NCBI RefSeq assembly: GCF_002575655.3
Contig: NC_053040.3
Coordinates: 355,692,267 to 355,756,266, forward strand
DNA: 64,000 nt
Origin: Aegilops tauschii subsp. strangulata
Lineage: Eukaryota > Streptophyta > Magnoliopsida > Poales > Poaceae
Reading direction: 5' to 3'
Positions 1 to 10,808 of this stretch are shown here, piece after piece. Below the pieces are notes generated by a model, which did not search any database, was not told where the DNA came from, and worked only from the letters and a program-made list of their open reading frames with translations. How positions within the stretch are numbered: position 1 is the first letter of the stretch; each line of letters begins with the position of its first letter. The translations under genes and the position numbers were made by a program.

Positions 1-799
1 CATCTCCATCTTGCAGCATGTAGAAGAGAGTAGATTGAAGTCCTCCAAGTAGCATCGCATAGCATAATCCTACCCGACGATCCCCTCCTCGTCGCCCTGT
101 TAGAGAGCGATTACCGGGTTGAATCTGGCACTTGGAAGGGTGTATTTTATTCAGTATCCGGTTCTAGTTGTCATAAGGTCAAGGTACAACTCCGGGTCGT
201 CCTTTTACCGAGGGACACGGCTATTCGAATAGATAAACTTCCCTGTAGGGGTGCACCACATAACCCAACACGCTCGATCCCATTTGGCCGGACACACTTT
301 CCTGGGTCATGCCCGGCCTCGGAAGATCAACAAGTCGCAGCCCCACCTAGGCTCAACAGAGAGGTCAACACGCCGGTCTAAACCCTATGCGCGCAGGGGT
401 CTGGGCCCATCGCCCATTGCACACCTGCACGTTGCGAGGGCGGCCGGAAGCAGACATAGCCTATTAGCGTTCCAGTCCAATCCGGCGCGCGCCGCTCCAT
501 CGCTGACGTCAAAAAGAGCTTCGGCTGATACCACGACGTTGAGTGCCCATAACTGTTCCCGCGTAGCTGGTTAGTGCGTATAGACCAAATGGCCAGACTC
601 AGATCAAATACCAAGAACTCATTAAGCGTGTTATGTCGAAGTAACCGCGGACGCCGTCCAGGGCCAGGCCCACCTCTCACCTAGGCGGTCTCAACCTGCC
701 CTGTCGCTCCGCCACAAAGATCCACTTGCGGGTACTCCTACGAACCGACCCGACTTTAGTCATCACATGTGTCATGTATATAGTATATAAGTATATACC

Positions 800-824
800 C
801 GTGATCACCGCCCAAGTGATCACG
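800..824 (-). promoter_or_regulatory. conserved 9-bp hairpin in the LTR (copy 1)
   Basis: The inverted repeat CGTGATCAC / GTGATCACG is separated by a 7-base loop and followed, in element sense, by a TATA-like stretch (TATATACTTATATACTATAT). The same stem occurs in all five LTRs in the window while the loop varies. It may lie near a core promoter or form a structure in the leader RNA. Confidence 0.5.
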
Positions 825-1051
825 GCCCGATAGTATAGCACAGTAGACGGACAAGAATGTAGGGCCACTGATGGAAAACTAGCATCCTATACTAAGCATG
901 TAGGATTGCAGGTAAAGGTAACAACAATAGAAGAAAGGACAGGCTATGCATCAGGATAGGATTAACGGAAAGCAGTAACATGCTACACTACTCTAATGCA
1001 AGCAGTATAGAGAAGAATAGGCGATATCTGGTGATCAAGGGGGGGGCTTGC

Positions 1052-1402
1052 CTGGTTGCTCTGGCAAGTAGGAGGAGTCGTCAACTCCGTAGTCGAACTG
1101 GGCAGCAGCAGCGTCCGTCTCGTAGTCTACCGGAGAGAAGAGGGGGGAAGAAACAGTAAATACAATGCAAACATAAGCATGACGATGCGTGACATGACAA
1201 TGAGCGGTGCTAGGTGTGCCCTAACGCGGCAGTAGGTGGTACCGGCGAAGGGGGGGAACATCCGGGAAAGTATTCCCGATGTTTCGCGTTTTTGGACAGA
1301 CGGACCGGAGGGGGAAAGTTCCATGTTCGCTATGCTAGGAATGGGTGGCTGACAAACGGACTGCGTATTCGGATTCGTCTCGTCGTTCTGAGCAACTTTC
1401 AT
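1052..1402 (-). CDS. LTR-embedded small spliced ORF, exons 1 and 2 (3' LTR copy of the chromovirus)
   Basis: This is a predicted gene with no recognised function. Exon 1 is 1243-1402 (160 bases, starts MKVAQNDETNPN) and exon 2 is 1052-1126 (75 bases, DYETDAAAAQFDYGVDD), read on the minus strand. The third exon lies left of the window. Exon 1 ends in phase 1 before a GT. Exon 2 begins after a pyrimidine tract and TAG, and ends in phase 1 before GCAAGC, a GC-type donor. Both exons are open here, making this the best preserved copy of the first two exons in the minus element. The model rests on comparison with the other four LTRs; splicing itself is inferred. Confidence 0.4.
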
Positions 1403-2967
1403 GTACAAAGTTTTTCCATCCGAGCTACGGTTTATTTTATATTAAATTTTAAAGATTTAAATCATTTTTAGAATTTAATAAATTAATTTAATTTGAAATT
1501 TAATTAATGCATCAGCATGACATCAGCATGACGTCAGCAGTCAACGTTGACCGTTGACCTGGTCAACCTGACTGGTGGGTCCCACCTGTCAGGGACTGTT
1601 AGCTAATTAACTAATGTTTAATTAAATTAACTAATTAATTAGATTAATTTAAACAGGATTAATTAACTTAATTAATTTAGTTAATTAATTAATTAATTAA
1701 ATTTATTTTTATTATTTGTTTTATTTATATATTTTTAGCGTTCTCTGGGCGTGGGGCCCATCTGTCATTGGCCCTAGGGGGTTCGGGCCCAGGGGCAGTG
1801 GCTCAGGGGCGCGAGGCCCCACCTGGCAGTGGCCCAGGGGCCACAGGCGGGCGCGGGCGCGGCGCGCGTGTGCGGCTCGGGCGAGGCCAGTGGCCAGGAC
1901 GGCCTGCCGGCGGCGGGCACGGCCGCGCGTGGAGGGGGAGGGGCCGTGGCCGAGCCAGAAGGGCGCGAGCGCGTGCGCGCGTAGAGGGAGAGCGGGGGGG
2001 AGCGAAGGGGGCGCGGGGTGAGCAGGGGGGCGGCCAAGCGCGAGGCGCGAACGGCGCGGGCGGGCGTCGAGCGCGGCAAGGACGGCGAGGCCGGGGTGGA
2101 CGAGGGAGCAGCGGGACAACGCGGCGACGGGCGTGCACGGGGCGCAGGCGTGCGGTGGTCGCGACGACGAGCGCGCGCGCAGCACGGGAAGGCGGGCAGG
2201 CGCGAGGGAGAGGGGAGGAAGCGGGGCACGACGTAGGGCTCGGGTGGAGCTACGGGAGCACGCGGGCGAGCGAGTCCCGTCGAGGACGACTCCGGCGTGG
2301 GGTCAAAGAGGAAGATGAGGGTGGCGCTCACAGGGGTTGCAGGGGGCTGGGCAGCGGGGCTCGAGGTGGGGGACGGGGACGACGGCGACGAGGAGAAGCA
2401 GGCCGGTGGGGAGGAGGAGGCAGGCCGGCGAGGACGCGCTACGGCGAGGTCCAGGCGTCGGCGGTCGTCGCGGGGCGCGGTGGTCTCCTCCTCGATCCCG
2501 ATCCAAATCGGGGGAGAGGGGGGAGATATTTCGTGGGGGGGGGGGGGGAGTGTCGGTGGGGTACTGGGGGGAGTGGGGGAGGTTATGGCGGCGGGGTGGG
2601 CCGGCCTAGGTGGTGGCCTGGTGGGCCGAGGCCGTTCGGCCAAGTTGGGCCACGGCCCAGTGGGGGGGGGGCTCCTTTTCCCTTTTTTTAGCTTTCTTTT
2701 ATTTTTATTTATTTTCTTTTCTGTTTTACATCATTTTAAAATATTTAGGCATTTTCTAAAAATGTGTTTACTTCACCATAATTAACTATGCCTTATCTGG
2801 CACCCACCGAACATTTTTGTTTTGACTTTTGAAAACTTTGGGTGTTTGCCACTATTTAGAATTTAAATTTTGGAACGGTTTCGAATCATTGTGAGGTTAG
2901 CAACAGTAACAGAGGTGACGTGATGATTAGCGTGGGATTACTGTAGCATGATTATCCGGGCGTTACA

Positions 2968-3004
2968 AATCTCCTCCACTACAAGAAATCTCGTCCCGAG
3001 ATTT
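2968..3004 (-). other. polypurine end with adjacent hairpin, minus-strand chromovirus
   Basis: In element sense the LTR is preceded by GTGGAGGAGATT, a purine-rich stretch fitting the plus-strand primer site. Just upstream is the inverted repeat AAATCTCG-gga-CGAGATTT (2986-3004), which also lies directly after the integrase stop codon. The same hairpin and purine stretch occur at both polypurine ends of the tandem element. Confidence 0.75.
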
Positions 3005-6000
3005 AGGAGGTAGATGGAAACAGTGCGGGGTATTCATCACGCAGGCGATCCTCGCGTTCCCAAGTGGCCTCATCTTCAGAATGGTGCGACCACTGGACTT
3101 TGAGAAACTTGATCGCCTTCTGACGTGTGCGGCGTTCAGCTTGGTCGAGAATGCGGACCGGATGCTCCTTATAGGAGAGGTCCTGCTGCAATTCGAGCAC
3201 TTCATGATCCACTGCTCGGATTGGGTCCTTGAAGCAACGGCGGAGCTGTGACACATGGAACACATCGTGAACCTGAGAAAGGTTCGGCGGAAGCTCCAGT
3301 TGGTATGCCACTTTTCGACGCCTTTCGAGAATAGTGAATGGGCCAATATATCGAGGAGCTAGTTTGCCCTTGATTCCAAAGCGGTGAGCACCCTTCCTTG
3401 GTGTGACTCGAAGATAAGCCTTTTCGCCAGGTTGATAGACCATGTCTTTATGATGACGGTCATACTGACTCTTGTGACGTGACTGAGCAGTCTTGAGATT
3501 CTCACGAATAATGCGGACTTGTTCTTTGGCATGTTGGATAATATCCGGACCGAAGAGTGGACGTTCCCCAGTTTCTGACCAGTTCAGAGGGGTTCGGCAC
3601 TTTCGTCCATATAACACTTCGAAGGGGGCCATCTTCAGACTAGCTTGATAGCTATTATTATAAGAGAACTCAGCATACGGGAGAGATTCCTCCAATTTCT
3701 TGCTGAAGGAAATAACACAAGCTCGAAGCATGTCTTCGAGAACTTGGTTGACGCGTTCAACTTGCCCTTGCGACTGAGGATGAAACGCAGTACTGAATGA
3801 CAGATGAGTTCCCATAGCTTCTTGGAAACTTGCCCAGAATCTTGATGTGATTAAGCTGCCACGGTCTGAGCTGATAACCAATGGAATACCATGGAGTGAA
3901 ACAATCCTGGACATATAGAGCGTTGCCAGCTGACTAGCAGTGATCGTTTCTTTGACCGCCAGGAAATGTGCAACTTTGGAAAGCCGGTCAATGACGACAA
4001 GAATAGCATCATTACCTTTCTGTGATTTGGGAAATCCAGTGACGAAGTCCATCTCAACATGGTCCCATTTCCATTCAGGAATAGAGATAGGTTGCAGAGT
4101 TCCAGTAGGCCTTTGATGTTCTGCTTTGATACGACGGCAAACGTCACACTCAGCAACATAACGAGCAATGTCTTGCTTCATATTAGACCACCAGAATCTC
4201 TGACGGATGTCTTGGTACATCTTTGTACTACCAGGATGGATACATAGAGGCGTATCATGAGCTTCTTTCATAACTTCCTGAGTCATATCCAGGTTTTTCT
4301 CTGCACATGGCACCACTAGGCGGCCCTTGAAGTACAAAGTGCCATCTTCAACAATAGTGAAGAATGAGGGCTTTCCTTCTGCGAGGTAGCGCTTAATCTT
4401 GTGCGCTTCAGAGTCATATCTCTGTATTCTCTTGATGGAGTCCAAGAGATCTGGTTCGACGGCCAGGGTATTGAGGGAACCCTGGGAAACAACACGGAGG
4501 TTCATCTTGCGAAACTCCTTAGGAGGGGGAGCGAGTGCACCCGGAGGAACAATATGGAGGTTCAGCTTCCTAAATTCTTCAACAAGCGAGGGCTGAACTT
4601 CGTGAACCTAGAGGTGGTTGCAGTAAGACTTGTGACTCAAGGCATCAGCCATTACATTAGCCTTGCCTGGCATATAGGAAATCCCCAAGTCAAAGTCTGC
4701 AACAAGCTCCATCCATCTCTGCTGACGGAGGTTCAGGTCTGGCTGAGTAAACAGATACTTCAGACTTTGGTGGTCAGTGAAGATCTCGCAACGATTACCG
4801 AGAAGGTAATGTCGCCACTGTTTCAGCGCATGAATGACAGCAGCAAGTTCGAGGTCGTGAACTAGGTAGTTCTCTTCGTGAGGGCGCAATTGCCGAGAGG
4901 CATAAGCAATCACTTTGCGGTCTTGCATTAGGACACAGCCTAATCCTTGACGGGAAGCGTCGCAGTAAATGACGAAGTCCTTCTTAGTATCAGGTGGAGC
5001 TAGAACTGGGGCAGAAGTCAACTTGTCTTTGAGTGCCTGGAAACTTTCCTGACATTTGTCTGTCCATTGGAACTTGACGCCCTTATGCAACAGGTTAGTC
5101 AGAGGCCTGGCGATCTTGGAGAACTTCTCGACGAATCGACGGCAATAGCTGGCGAGACCGAGAAAACTTCTTACTTGCTTAACGTTCTTGGGAGGAGTCC
5201 AATCAAGGATAGCCTGGACTCGTTCAGGGTTGACGGCAATACCATCCTTAGAGATGACATGCCCAAGATAGGTTACTTCGGGTAGCCAGAATTCACATTT
5301 GGAGAACTTGGCATATAGTTGATGCTCTCGTAGCTTTTCCAGCACAAGTCGAAGATGTTCAGCATGTTCTTCTTCGTTCTTGGAAAATACCAGGATATCA
5401 TCCAGATAAACCACGACCAACTTGTCGAGGTAATCCATGAATATATAGTTCATCAGACGAGAGAAGGTGGCTGGAGCATTGGTTAAAGCGAAAGACATGA
5501 CGGTGTACTCGTATGAACCATAGCGAGTCATGAAGGCGGTCTTTGGGATATCCTCTTCGCGAACACGGATCTGGTGGTAACCCAACCTCAAGTCGAGCTT
5601 AGAGAACACTGACGAACCCGCCAGTTGATCATACAGGTCATTGATCCGAGGAAGAGGGTATTTATTCTGAATGGTAGCTTGGTTTATAGGACGGTAGTCT
5701 TGAACTAATCGGTTTGTCCCATCCTTCTTCTTGACAAAGAGAGAAGGTGCTCCCCAAGGAGAGCAACTTGGGCGAATGAATCCTTTGCGAAGAGATTTGT
5801 CGATTTCCTCCTTAAGCTCAAGGAGTTCATGCGGCGGCATCTTGTAGGGTCGCTTGGCTATAGGAGTGGTGCCTGGTTTCAAGTCGATGATGAATTCAAC
5901 AGCTCTAGCAGGGGGAATCCCTGGAAGTTCTTCAGGGAAGACGTCGAGGAATTCACGCACGACGGGAATGTTTTCAATGCCCTCGAGTGGTGCAGCGTTC

Positions 6001-7424
6001 AATGCATTCAATTCATAGAGCCTTGCCTCGGCATTTTGCACCAGATGAGGTTGGTAAGTAACTATTTCATCTGAAGGGTGTAGCAGATGGACGGTCTTAG
6101 TGGTGCAAACGATTGAAGCAGTATGCGCTTTTAACCAATTCATTCCCGGAATGAGATCAATGCTACAGGACTTCAGTACGATGGGAGAGACAAGAAATTC
6201 CAGTCCTTCGATTTCAATGGGGACGTCGTTGCAAATCATGGAGGTTCGACATTGGCCCGCAGGGGTGTGTACTAATAGTGAAGCATTCATGTCTTCGCTT
6301 CTAATGCCATGCATGAATGCAAAATCTTCTGACATGAATGAATGCGATGCACCTGTATCAAATAAAACGGATGCTGGTACTGAATTTACGAGGAGTGTAC
6401 CCATCACAGTAGCAGGCTGGTCTTGAGCTTCGTTGAGATCAACGTGGTTGGCATGAACACGACCATAAGACTTGGCCTTGTTGCTGCGGGGCTGGTTGCT
6501 TCCATGGCCAGTTGCTGGAAGGGCTAGTTGATTCTGATTCTGGTTGCATTCTCTAGAACGGTGTCCTGGTTGACCACACCTGAAGCACAAACCATTATTG
6601 GGAGTGGGAACAGGAGCTTGGGGTGGTGGAGCTGGAAGTCTTGACTGCCTAGATGGTGGTGGGGGCAGACGAGATGCAGCATAGGTCTGCCTTGGGGCAG
6701 ATGCATTTGGACGGTACATGTTGTTCGGGATCCATATCTTACGCTTCTGTGAGGGCGGGCCCGAAGATGAGCCCGTGTCACGGTTGCGCCTGTGAGAGCT
6801 CTGGTATTCCTGCAGACCAATTTCGACATTGATGGCCTTGTTCACCAGGGTGGCAAAATCAGCAAAGTCATGCACTAGAAGTGCGAGCTTGATGTCAGCT
6901 TGAAGGCCATCACTGAACTTCTCCTGTCTGCGTGCATCAGTTGCAATGTCCTCTTCAGTATAGCGAGACAAGTCCAGAAACTCCCGCTGATAAGCTTCAA
7001 CAGTTTTGTTGCCTTGGGTGAGGTTGCGGAACTCACGCTTCTTCCGGTCCATGACTCCCTGAGGAATGAAGCGGGCACGGAAAGCAGCTTGGAAGTCTGG
7101 CCAGGTGATGATTGTTCCAGCTGGCAGAGTATGCCTGTGGCTGTCCCACCATTGAGCTGCGGGTCCCTTCAGAAAGAAGGAAGCAAAGGTGACATAGCTG
7201 GCAGGAGCTACATTGGCAGACTCCATCTCATGGGTGATGTCACGGAGCCAGTCATCAGCATCCAGAGGCTGAGTTGAGCTGCGGTACACAGTTGGGTTCA
7301 GGCGCATGAAATCCTGCAGAGTTACTGGGGTTGGTTGCTGGTCCATATTGGGGCGAGGAAACTGAGCCATCATATTTTCCATGAATTGGCGGTTCAGTTC
7401 GAACTGTTGGATCATACCATCCAT
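3003..7424 (-). pseudogene. gag-pol: gag-pol polyprotein with one in-frame TAG
   Basis: The frame starts at 7424 and runs in one phase to a TAA at 3003-3005, broken once by TAG at 4608-4610. Domains in order: gag, with a CCHC zinc knuckle [14 protein letters not shown] near residue 285; aspartic protease with FDTGASHSF near 355; reverse transcriptase with the catalytic YLDD near 675; RNase H with YCDAS near 825 and TDHQSLKYL; then, after the TAG, integrase with a zinc-binding HP...CDVCRRIK region, a DDE core starting WDHVEMDF, and a C-terminal chromodomain (ILDQAERRTRQKAIKFLKVQ, then EATWE). The chromodomain marks it as a chromovirus and may steer integration to chromatin. The single stop falls between RNase H and integrase. 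It is most simply a nonsense mutation; readthrough is possible but untested. Every other segment is open, so decay is light. Confidence 0.9.
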
Positions 7425-7714
7425 GTACTCAGGTGGTGGTGGGCATTGCCACCACTACCACGACCACCTGGTCTAACCATCCTGCTAATATATAACAGGG
7501 GTTCAGCATTGAGAAATTTGCAAAGACAAGGATCATTCATGATGAAACATGCATAATGAAAGGAGCACGATAGCTACTACATAGTAGTCGGCATAACTTA
7601 CAAATGGGGTCATGCATAGAGTTCAGTACACAGAGTTCAGTACATAGACTAAAACAACATAGGCGGCACACAGGCTCGCGACGAATGCATCTAACACTAA
7701 CAAGCAAGCCTACA

Positions 7715-8500
7715 TCAGTCCCAAGAGGTACTGTGGAGGTAGGTGTAGCCTGAAAGCTGGTAGTGTCGCATCGGGAACTCCACGTCAGCAACCTGGGGTC
7801 CGCGAATACTCTGGTGCAGAACCTGACGCTCAGGTGGCAGAAGAGGACCAAGTGCGGGAGAGTAGCCTCCCACATCTGGCCAGCCGACACCCTGGGTCAT
7901 CACAGTCCTGGCTGGGTAGATCGCAGAACGGGGCAGCTCCCTAGATCGGACAAAGGGGTGCAACAGCGTCAGAACACGGTAAAGGTGCTGACGGGTGGTG
8001 TACAAATCGTGGCGAAGAGCTCGGTTAGCTCGATCCAGCCCATCAGCATGCAGAATCAGGTTCTGATGGTAGAAGGGCCCTCGAGTGACAGTGGAGTAGG
8101 CAGCAGTATAGTATCCCTCCGCACCAACATCAGATGCGATAGCAATGTGCCTGAAAGGGGAGGTGTCCAACTCCCGATACTCTCCACGAAGGCGTGTCAG
8201 AGCAGCATAAGCAGCATCGTGGACAGCCATATCGATGGTCACACCAACACCATGAGCGGTGTGCAACACAGTAGTGGAGTCATACTCCCGCGAGTAGAGG
8301 TGGACGATGGCACGGTACTGCTCCTGGTTAAAGTCCTGGTACTCCTCGTAGACGGTGTACTTAGGGTGCCAACGATAACCCAGATAGGTCATCATCTCAG
8401 CTAGCACAGCAGGTGATCCCGAGGCACCAATGGCCGTCGTGTGGCGCACGACCTGCCTCGTGGGTTCCATCTGAAAGCAAAGACGTTTCAAAGGAGTCAA
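7715..8500 (-). CDS. extra ORF upstream of gag, dsRNA-binding-like N-terminal half
   Basis: This 261-residue frame lies between the primer site and gag on the same strand as gag-pol and ends about 290 bases before the gag start. It is complete and unbroken, as expected if it was coding until lately. Residues about 30-110 fit the alpha-beta-beta-beta-alpha plan of a double-stranded-RNA-binding motif: a helix (AVLAEMMTYLG), PKYTVYEEY, a strand (QYRAIVHLYS), TAHGVGVTI, then a helix rich in alanine (MAVHDAAYAALTRLR). The lysines that contact RNA at the start of the last helix in classical motifs are not there, so it may instead bind protein. The second half (residues 115-261) is unrecognised. There is no membrane segment. 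A role in particle assembly or against silencing is speculation. Spliced versions of the start are not excluded. Confidence 0.6.
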   Translation of the reverse strand: MTPLKRLCFQMEPTRQVVRHTTAIGASGSPAVLAEMMTYLGYRWHPKYTVYEEYQDFNQEQYRAIVHLYSREYDSTTVLHTAHGVGVTIDMAVHDAAYAALTRLRGEYRELDTSPFRHIAIASDVGAEGYYTAAYSTVTRGPFYHQNLILHADGLDRANRALRHDLYTTRQHLYRVLTLLHPFVRSRELPRSAIYPARTVMTQGVGWPDVGGYSPALGPLLPPERQVLHQSIRGPQVADVEFPMRHYQLSGYTYLHSTSWD

Positions 8501-8806
8501 ATGACAGTGTGTGAATTGTTCAAAATACTATTCAAAGAAACAACTATGGCTTATCCAACTTTGGGGTGAATGCGGTCACGGGATCCTAGTGTTAGAGTTA
8601 GCAAATTCATTTAACCCGAGTAGAAGAGAGTTCAGAGTCCCAGAGTAAAGGTCGAGGAGTAAAAGATCCTAGTACCACCCAATGGCGACGTGGGCCCGTA
8701 AGACACACAACAATGTTAGTAAAAGTTTTTGTAATGTCTAGACTCGACTTCGGCCAAGGAGTGTGGAAAGGGGGATTCCTACAGGCAATCGGCTCTCATA
8801 CCAACT
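8501..8806 (-). other. 5' leader and primer-binding site, minus-strand chromovirus
   Basis: Next to the LTR the minus strand reads TTGGTATGAGAGCC (8791-8804), one base different from TTGGTATCAGAGCC, the site matching the 3' end of plant initiator methionine tRNA. The leader that follows, down to about 8570, is closely similar to the leaders of both internal regions of the tandem element (19438-19640 and 27518-27720), after which the sequences part. Confidence 0.85.
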
Positions 8807-9104
8807 TGTGACGCCCCCGGTTTGACCGTACACTAATCATGCACGCAAATGTGTACGATCAAGATCAGGGACTCACGGGAAGATATCACAACACAACTCT
8901 AAAACATAAATAAGTCATACAAGCATCATAATACAAGCCAGGGGCCTCGAGGGCTCGAATACAAGTGCTCGATCATAGACGAGTCAGCGGAAGCAACAAT
9001 ATCTGAGTACAGACATAAGTTAAACAAGTTTGCCTTAAGAAGGCTAGCACAAACTGGGATACAGATCGAACGAGGCGCAGGCCTCCTGCCTGGGATCCTC
9101 CTAA

Positions 9105-10808
9105 CTACTCCTGGTCGTCGTCAGCGGGCTGCACGTAGTAGTAGGCACCTCCAGTGTCGTAGGAGTCGTCATCGACGGTGGCGTCTGGCTCCTGCACTCC
9201 AGCATCTGGTAGCGACAACCAGGTAGAAGGAAAGGGGGAAAAGAGGGAGAGAAGCAACCGTGAGTACTCATCCAAAATACTCGCAAGCAAGGAGCTACAC
9301 TACATATTCATGGGTATATGTGTAAAAGGCCATATCAGTGGATTGAACTGCAGAATGCTAGGATAAGAGGGGGATAGCTAATCCTGTCGAAGACTATGCT
9401 TCTGGCCATCTCCATCTTGCAACATGTAGAAGAGAGTAGATTGAAGTCCTCCAAGTAGCATCGCATAGCATAATCCTACCCGGCGATACCCTCCTCGTCG
9501 CCCTGTTAGAGAGCGATCACCGGGTTGTATCTGGCACTTGGAAGGGTGTATTTTATTCAGTATCCGGTTCTAGTTGTCATAAGGTCAAGGTACAACTCCG
9601 GGTCGTCCTTTTACCGAGGGACACGGCTATTCGAATAGATAAACTTCCCTGCAGGGGTGCACCACATAACCCAACACGCTCGATCCCATTTGGCCGGACG
9701 CACTTTCCTGGGTCATGCCCGACCTCGGAAGATCAACACGTCGCAGCCCCACCTAGGCTCAACAGAGAGGTCAACACGCCGGTCTAAACCCTATGCACGC
9801 AGGGGTCTGGGCCCATCGCCCATTGCACACCTACACGTTGCGAGGGCGGCCGGAAGCAGACCTATCCTAGTGGCGTTCCAGTCCAATCCGGCGCGCGCCG
9901 CTCCGTCGTTGACGTCAAAAAGAGCTTCGGCTGATACCACGACGTCGAGTGCCCATAACTGTTCCCGCGTAGCTGGTTAGTGTGTATAGACCAAATGGCC
10001 AGACTCATATCAAATACCAAAAACTCGTTAAGCGTGTTATGTCGAAGTAACCGCGGACGCCGTCCAGGGCCAGGCCCACCTCTCACCTAGGCGGTCTCAA
10101 CCTGCCCTGTCGCTCCGCCACAAAGATCCACTTGCGGGTACTCCTACGAGCCGACCCGACTTTAGTCATCACATGTGTCATGTATATAGTATATAAGTAT
10201 ATACCCGTGATCACCACCCAAGTGATCACGGCCCGATAGTATAGCACAGCAGACGGACAAGAATGTAGGGCCACTGATGGAAAACTAGCATCCTATACTA
10301 AGCATGTAGGATTGCAGGTAAAGGTAACAACAGTAGAAGCAAGGACAGGCTATGCATCAGGATAGGATTAACGGAAAGCAGTAACATGCTACACTACTCT
10401 AATGCAAGCAGTATAGAGAAGAATAGGCGATATCTGGTGATCAAGGGGGGGGGCTTGCCTGGTTGCTCTGGCAAGTAGGAGGGGTCGTCAACTCCGTAGT
10501 CGAACTGGGCAGCAGCAGCGTCGGTCTCGTAGTCTACCGGAGAGAAGAGGGGGGAAGAAACAGTAAATACAATGCAAACATAAGCATGACGATGCGTGAC
10601 ATGACAATGAGCGGTGCTAGGTGTGCCCTAACGCGGCAGTAGGTGGTACCGGCGAAGGGGGGAACATCCGGGAAAGTATTCCCGATGTTTCGCGTTTTCG
10701 GACAAACGGACCGGAGGGGGAAAGTTCCATGTTCGCTATGCTAGGAACGGGTGGCTGACAAACGGACTGCGTATTCGGATTCGTCTCGTCGTTCTGAGCA
10801 ACTTTCAT
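9105..10808 (-). pseudogene. LTR-embedded small spliced ORF (5' LTR copy of the chromovirus)
   Basis: The three predicted exons are 10650-10808, 10459-10533 and 9105-9205. Exon 1 has lost one G in a G run just inside its end (159 rather than 160 bases), which shifts the frame, so this copy is damaged. Exon 2 encodes DYETDAAAAQFDYGVDD and exon 3 encodes DAGVQEPDATVDDDSYDTGG, ending AADDDQE-like residues and TAG. Exon 3 follows a long pyrimidine-rich stretch and CAG. The predicted product is short and strongly acidic at its end; no family is recognised. Confidence 0.4.
10206..10230 (-). promoter_or_regulatory. conserved 9-bp hairpin in the LTR (copy 2)
   Basis: The stem CGTGATCAC / GTGATCACG is the same as at 800-824, with a slightly different 7-base loop, and a TATA-like stretch follows in element sense. 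Confidence 0.5.

Larger units (their letters stand above)
1..2967 (-). repeat. 3' LTR of the minus-strand chromovirus (partial)
   Basis: Position 1 aligns with 9407, and the two sequences run together to GGGCGTTACA at 2967 (12352 in the other copy). The roughly 600 bases matching 8807-9406 lie left of the window. In element sense the order is: terminal TGTAACGCCCGG, a GC-rich block (about 2690 to 1740), a TTAATTAA-rich block (about 1720-1600), a GTCAA/TGACGTCA cluster (about 1580-1510), a TATA-like stretch (about 1440), two exons of the predicted small ORF, then a 9-bp hairpin (800-824). Compared with the other copy it carries a few small extra segments, for instance around 2425-2445. Confidence 0.88.
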
